Notes under the pieces: generated by a model
The model's database searches: none
Seen by the model: only the letters and a program-made list of their open reading frames with translations
Told to the model about the DNA's origin: nothing
From: Acidimicrobiales bacterium
GTDB lineage: Bacteria > Actinomycetota > Acidimicrobiia > Acidimicrobiales > RAAP-2
NCBI GenBank assembly: GCA_030043315.1
Contig: JASHYA010000119.1
Location: 1-33,808 of the forward strand
Reading direction: 5' to 3'
Length of the DNA: 33,808 nt
Made by a program: the position numbers and the translations under genes
In this document: positions 30,991 through 33,808 of the stretch, piece by piece
How the letters are laid out: every line of letters begins with the position of its first letter
Numbering within the stretch: the first letter of the stretch is position 1

Positions 30991-31050
30991 TCAGTGCCGA
31001 CCAAGTACTGGGGCCTCGAGGAGAATGAGATCATCGATGACGACGGTCAT
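30991..31050 (-). pseudogene. Truncated start of a toxin-like gene
   Basis: ATG 31050 is preceded by a perfect GGAGG at five bases, immediately after the stop of the acidic 74-residue gene. It encodes MTVVIDDLILLEAPVLGRH and then a stop. The opening resembles PIN-domain toxins, which start with a hydrophobic strand ending in a metal-binding Asp. The rest of the domain is missing, so it is called a decayed gene; it could also be a 19-residue peptide. Confidence 0.4.
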
Positions 31051-31062
31051 ATCCGCCTCCGG

Positions 31063-31287
31063 CTATTCGTCGGCGAGGTCCGGATCCTCTCCCGTGACCC
31101 CGGCAACCGCCTCGTCGTACCCCCCATCGTCGACCCACTGACGAATTACGGTTGCGACATTGTGTGGCAGCCCAGTCTGGAACGGCTCCGGCGGTTCCGA
31201 GCGCAAGTCCCCTGACGACTCCGCGAGACGCCTCGACTCTTGAATGACGTTCTCAAGCTCTGGGTCGAGGCGCATCTCGGTGGGCAC
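31063..31287 (-). CDS. Small acidic protein, antitoxin-like
   Basis: The 74-residue frame starts at GTG 31287, with an ATG at 31275 as an alternative; neither has a clear ribosome binding site. The sequence is acidic and mostly helical: MRLDPELENVIQESRRLAES, then NVATVIRQWVDDGGYDEAVA and the end GEDPDLADE. This style is common in antitoxins that precede a PIN-type toxin. The next start codon follows 13 bases after its stop with a perfect GGAGG. No family can be named with certainty. If the antitoxin idea is right, the module is broken, because the toxin frame stops after 19 codons. Confidence 0.4.
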   Translation of the reverse strand: MPTEMRLDPELENVIQESRRLAESSGDLRSEPPEPFQTGLPHNVATVIRQWVDDGGYDEAVAGVTGEDPDLADE

Positions 31288-31954
31288 GTCGCGACCGTAG
31301 TCGTTGGTTCATCAAGAACCCGTCGGCTGATGTGCTCTGTCCCACTCGAGGCAACGGGCAGGAGAGCGCGCAACGCCGGGCACGGATGAGTGGCGCACGA
31401 ATGAGAAGTGTCCCCAACGTGCGATTCGCGCTTATCGATCCAACAGCGGCAGAGGGTGCATCAGCGCGGGCGAACGTCGTGTCAACGGAATCGGCACGGC
31501 CGAGCGGAGGCGGGCGGGCGCCGCAACCGCTCGGCGATCCCCTGGCCTCGCGGAGCACCACGTCGTCGACTTTCTTCCCTTTCACGCCTCAAGGCCGTGG
31601 GCGAGCTGGTAGGGCTCGCCCGCTTTCCGGCAGGAGGAGGCTGAGGGGGAGGCTGACGGCGTCGGCGACCTCCTTCACGCTGAAGCCCTCCCAGCCGGCT
31701 GGGCATCGGCGGCGACGAGGGAACCCACGAGCCGTCGCTCTGCCCGCGGAATCGGTGGCGGGTGGCCGGAGGGGCGTCGGGCACGCAGACGACGCCGTCG
31801 GCGTCGCCGGTCTCAAGGACGCTCCCGGCGGCGTCACAGCTCGATCGCGCCCGTCCTCCGGGACGAGTACCGGCGTCGCTGGCACGCAAAGTCCGCCTCA
31901 CGCGATGCTGCATGCACCAAGAGCACCGGTGTCCACGGGAAGCGGGTCCCCCCA
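31288..31954. other. Long stretch without a convincing gene
   Basis: These 667 bases have frames on the minus strand (31482-31913, 31589-31885) whose products are dominated by Pro, Arg and Ser. One, around 31600-31690, contains GFSVKEVADAVSLPLSLLLP, which looks like part of a real protein, but nothing around it continues the similarity. It is best read as decayed sequence plus the upstream region of the channel-like gene. Confidence 0.4.
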
Positions 31955-33106
31955 GTGATCGTCTTGAAGGCCGTCTCGCTCGTTGTCGGCGTCGTGTTCG
32001 TCATGGCCGTGCTCATCTCCGCCCTTGAAACCGTGGTGCTACCCCGCAACGGTTTTACCCGCATCTCGCGCGCGGTCTTCGCCATGGCCGATCGGGTGCT
32101 CGTCCGGAGCTGGAGGCACGCCTTCGTCCAAGAGAGCTGCCGCACCCTCTACGCGCCGATGGCCCTCGTCACCCTGCCCCTGGTCTGGACCCTGGCCGTC
32201 ACCTTCGGCTTTTCGTTCGTATTTTGGGGAATCGGAACCGGATCGGTGCAACACTCCTTCGAGATCAGTGGCTCCTCTCTCTTCACCCTGGGCTTCGCAC
32301 AGCCCAACGGCGTCGGAAGGATCTGGCTGACCTTCGTCGAGGCGACCATCGGGCTCGGTCTGGTCGCCCTGTTGATCAGCTACCTGCCCACCATCTACGC
32401 GGCCCACAACCAGCGCGAGATGGGGATCAGCCTGCTCCGCCCCTTCGCCGGCACGCCCTCCTCCCCCGTCGACCTCCTGGCCAGCCTCGATCGGCTCGAC
32501 ATCCTCAAAAACGACGACCTGTGGCGGAGCGCGACCAACTGGATGCTCGACCTCGATCAGACCCACTGTGCCTTCCCCGCCCTCTGCTACTTCCCCGAAG
32601 GGACGTCGGGTCAGTCGTGGGTGGCCTCGGTCGGTACCGTCCTCGACGCGGCGGCGTTGCTGCTGTCAGGCCTGGAAACTACAGCGCCGGTCACGGCGGT
32701 AGACGCCCGAGGACCGATGATGCTGCTGGCCTACGGCATGCCGGCCGCCGTCAAGATCGGCCTGGCCGCCGGCTTGCCGCTGGAACCTCCGAGAAAGCTG
32801 ACCGACCTCATCGGGGCAGCCGAGCAGCCGCCCCCGGCCATCGCGGTCGACCGCAGCGAATACATGGCCGCCCTCGAACGCCTTCCCGACCTGCTGGCCG
32901 TAGCCGACGAGAACCGCGAGAGATGCTGGCGGCGCTACGCGTGGATCCGGTCGGGGTATGACCGCGCGATCCGCGGTCTGGCCGGGCTGACCCGGGCGAC
33001 CCCGGCCCCCTGGACTACCGACCGGCCTGCAGCCACTGCCCGGCCCCGCTTCCTCCGTCGACGCCCGATCGCAGTCGACTGGTCGCCGGCCGCAGCGGGC
33101 CGGTAG
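31955..33106 (+). CDS. K+ channel-like membrane protein with altered selectivity filter
   Basis: The protein has 383 residues. The N-terminal 150 residues hold a first helix (about 4-26), a second near 68-92, a re-entrant pore-like segment SGSSLFTLGF (105-114) and a last helix IWLTFVEATIGLGLVALLIS (about 123-142). This resembles the two-helix pore of bacterial K+ channels of the Ion_trans_2 type, where the filter is TVGYG; here it is Thr111-Leu-Gly-Phe and then Ala. The remaining 230 residues are cytoplasmic, with no RCK Rossmann motif visible. Ion selectivity is therefore open. The GTG at 31955 has only a weak GGAAGCGGG upstream. The C-terminus is Arg- and Pro-rich. Confidence 0.7.
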   Translation: MIVLKAVSLVVGVVFVMAVLISALETVVLPRNGFTRISRAVFAMADRVLVRSWRHAFVQESCRTLYAPMALVTLPLVWTLAVTFGFSFVFWGIGTGSVQHSFEISGSSLFTLGFAQPNGVGRIWLTFVEATIGLGLVALLISYLPTIYAAHNQREMGISLLRPFAGTPSSPVDLLASLDRLDILKNDDLWRSATNWMLDLDQTHCAFPALCYFPEGTSGQSWVASVGTVLDAAALLLSGLETTAPVTAVDARGPMMLLAYGMPAAVKIGLAAGLPLEPPRKLTDLIGAAEQPPPAIAVDRSEYMAALERLPDLLAVADENRERCWRRYAWIRSGYDRAIRGLAGLTRATPAPWTTDRPAATARPRFLRRRPIAVDWSPAAAGR

Positions 33107-33204
33107 GCGCCGCAGGTTGCGGTCGCCCGGGGCCCCAGGGGTGGTTGACGCTCGGGCCTCCCCCCGTCATCGCCACAGACCTCAGGTGCTGGATGAGGTG
33201 GTCG

Positions 33205-33411
33205 ATGGACCGGTTGGCCCGTGCGCTCGTCGTGCGCAACCTGGCCATCGAGCGCCAAGAAGACGTCCGGCGTCGTGCGACTGCCGGCCGTGAGTTGCAT
33301 CCGGACGCGCCCCTGTTCTCACGCACGCGGACACGGGGTTGGACCCGGGTGAGTCAGTGTGGCGGTCGAGACACGGGGGCCGACAGGTTCACGGTGAGGA
33401 TGCTCCGGTAG
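33205..33411 (+). CDS. Possible small hypothetical protein
   Basis: ATG 33205 has GAGG six bases upstream. The 68-residue product opens MDRLARALVVRNLAIERQED, which is protein-like, then becomes rich in Arg and Thr. Its end overlaps the 3' end of the opposite-strand gene by 58 bases. No family is recognised. It may be spurious or the start of a decayed gene. Confidence 0.22.
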   Translation: MDRLARALVVRNLAIERQEDVRRRATAGRELHPDAPLFSRTRTRGWTRVSQCGGRDTGADRFTVRMLR

Positions 33412-33808
33412 AGCGCAGCTGTCTTGGGGCCGATCGTGTACTGCGGAGCCCCGCCGTAGCCGGTGCCGTAGCTTGTCCCGGTCGTCAGGCTGATCGGCTT
33501 GGCCAGACGGTACCCGGCGAACACCATCGTGAGCTTGCCTGTGTGCTGGACCACGCTCGGCCCGTACGTCCTGCCCGAGTAGTAGGCCGAGATGCCGAGC
33601 CGTGTGTAAGCATGGTTGTGACCTGTGTGACCTGTGTTCCCTGTGTGGGCGATCTGTGTCTCCTGTTTCTGCGAGGCGGAGAACGTGTAGTCGGTGCTCT
33701 CGACGACAGTCGGGACGGACCATGTGTACCCGTTTGTCGACTGGGTGGAGAAGATCTGGTTGAAGGCGTCACTGTCACCGTCACCTGCCCATGCTCCGGA
33801 GAGGAAGA
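33354..33808 (-). CDS. C-terminus of a secreted protein (partial, enters from the right edge)
   Basis: An open frame enters at the right edge and ends at 33354, giving about 150 residues. The sequence is rich in Thr, Ser, Tyr and Gly and nearly free of Cys, typical of extracellular beta-rich domains. It contains GDGDSDAFNQIFS, LGISAYYSGRTYG and then HTGKLTMVFAGYRLAKPI, TIGPKTAALYRSILTVNLS. The ending recalls the last blades of secreted sialidase/BNR-like proteins, but this is a weak impression. Ten of 21 Thr codons are ACA, a codon that should be rare in such GC-rich DNA, which hints at a separate origin. A 9-bp coding repeat lies at 33620-33646. The start and domain order are outside the window. 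Confidence 0.6.
   Translation of the reverse strand, partial: FLSGAWAGDGDSDAFNQIFSTQSTNGYTWSVPTVVESTDYTFSASQKQETQIAHTGNTGHTGHNHAYTRLGISAYYSGRTYGPSVVQHTGKLTMVFAGYRLAKPISLTTGTSYGTGYGGAPQYTIGPKTAALYRSILTVNLSAPVSRPPH
33620..33646 (-). repeat. 9-bp coding tandem repeat, three copies
   Basis: Three adjacent copies of (T/G)(C/A)CCTGTGT (plus-strand reading) encode a repeated Thr-Gly-His/Asn triplet inside the secreted protein. Two copies are identical and the third differs at two positions. Confidence 0.6.

Noticed and set aside
31482-31913. A 143-codon minus-strand frame in the gene-poor stretch
   Set aside because: The product is mostly Arg, Pro and Ser, with no start signal; one short segment in a neighbouring frame looks protein-like but is isolated.
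33107-33145. A G/C-rich run (CCCGGGGCCCC) after the channel-like gene as a terminator
   Set aside because: The self-complementary core has no room for a loop and no T tract, so a terminator cannot be supported.
1-33808. CRISPR arrays, tRNA or rRNA genes and insertion sequences
   Set aside because: No regularly spaced repeats, cloverleaf sequences, rRNA signatures, transposases or terminal inverted repeats were seen on either strand.

Overview
The window reads as a chromosomal segment of a high-GC Gram-positive bacterium of the Actinomycetota. The evidence is strong G/C third-position bias, frequent GTG starts, probable leaderless starts, an ArsR with an N-terminal Cys pair, CadI-type ArsI, DUF6325, SHOCT and HdeD proteins, and NarL-type two-component genes. 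The genus cannot be named from the sequence; an uncultured acidimicrobial or related lineage is only a guess. No rRNA, tRNA, CRISPR array, transposase, integrase or phage structural gene was seen.

Layout. 1-2260: the start of an exported protein leaving the window on the minus strand, an AraC-type regulator preceded by an overlapping gene that is only a copy of its N-terminal domain, and a SnoaL-like protein with a 21-bp tandem repeat in its upstream region. 2686-9959: a DHA2 drug-efflux MFS protein, then carbohydrate genes: SMP-30 lactonase, a Thermoanaerobacter-type alcohol dehydrogenase, a glucose-6-phosphate dehydrogenase homologue and a GH15 glucoamylase/trehalase. Trehalose or glucan hydrolysis, sugar oxidation and lactone opening could link these, but they are not one operon. 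10192-12894: a DHA3 MFS exporter, an NHL-type beta-propeller and a small, apparently frameshifted DUF1508-like gene. 12895-13316 holds fragments of two unrelated genes.

13317-16501 is a divergent arsenic locus. arsR reads right; arsI, an aquaglyceroporin and a CoA-disulfide-reductase-like flavoprotein read left. Two 18-bp imperfect palindromes sit over a good arsI promoter. 16602-19340 is a group of small membrane or stress-type proteins (holin-4-type, SHOCT, DUF6325, PLDc_N-SHOCT, HdeD). 19547-24815 holds a NarL/LuxR response regulator and histidine kinase coupled by an ATGA overlap, divergent from a MacB-type ABC ATPase and a double FtsX-domain permease. A perfect 10-bp inverted repeat lies between the two units.

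24896-33808: GNAT acetyltransferase, SRPBCC protein, an orphan peptide-type ABC binding protein with a perfect TTGACA box, a COG3618 lactonase-type hydrolase, an imidazolonepropionase-like amidohydrolase, a probable decayed toxin-antitoxin pair, a K+-channel-like membrane protein with an altered filter, and the C-terminus of a large secreted protein entering from the right edge.

The most notable items are the domain-only AraC partner, the doubly operated ars promoter, the inverted repeat of the two-component/ABC module, the G6PD homologue lacking usual phosphate-binding residues, and several gene remnants in the gaps. No wholly new multi-gene defence or biosynthetic system could be demonstrated.
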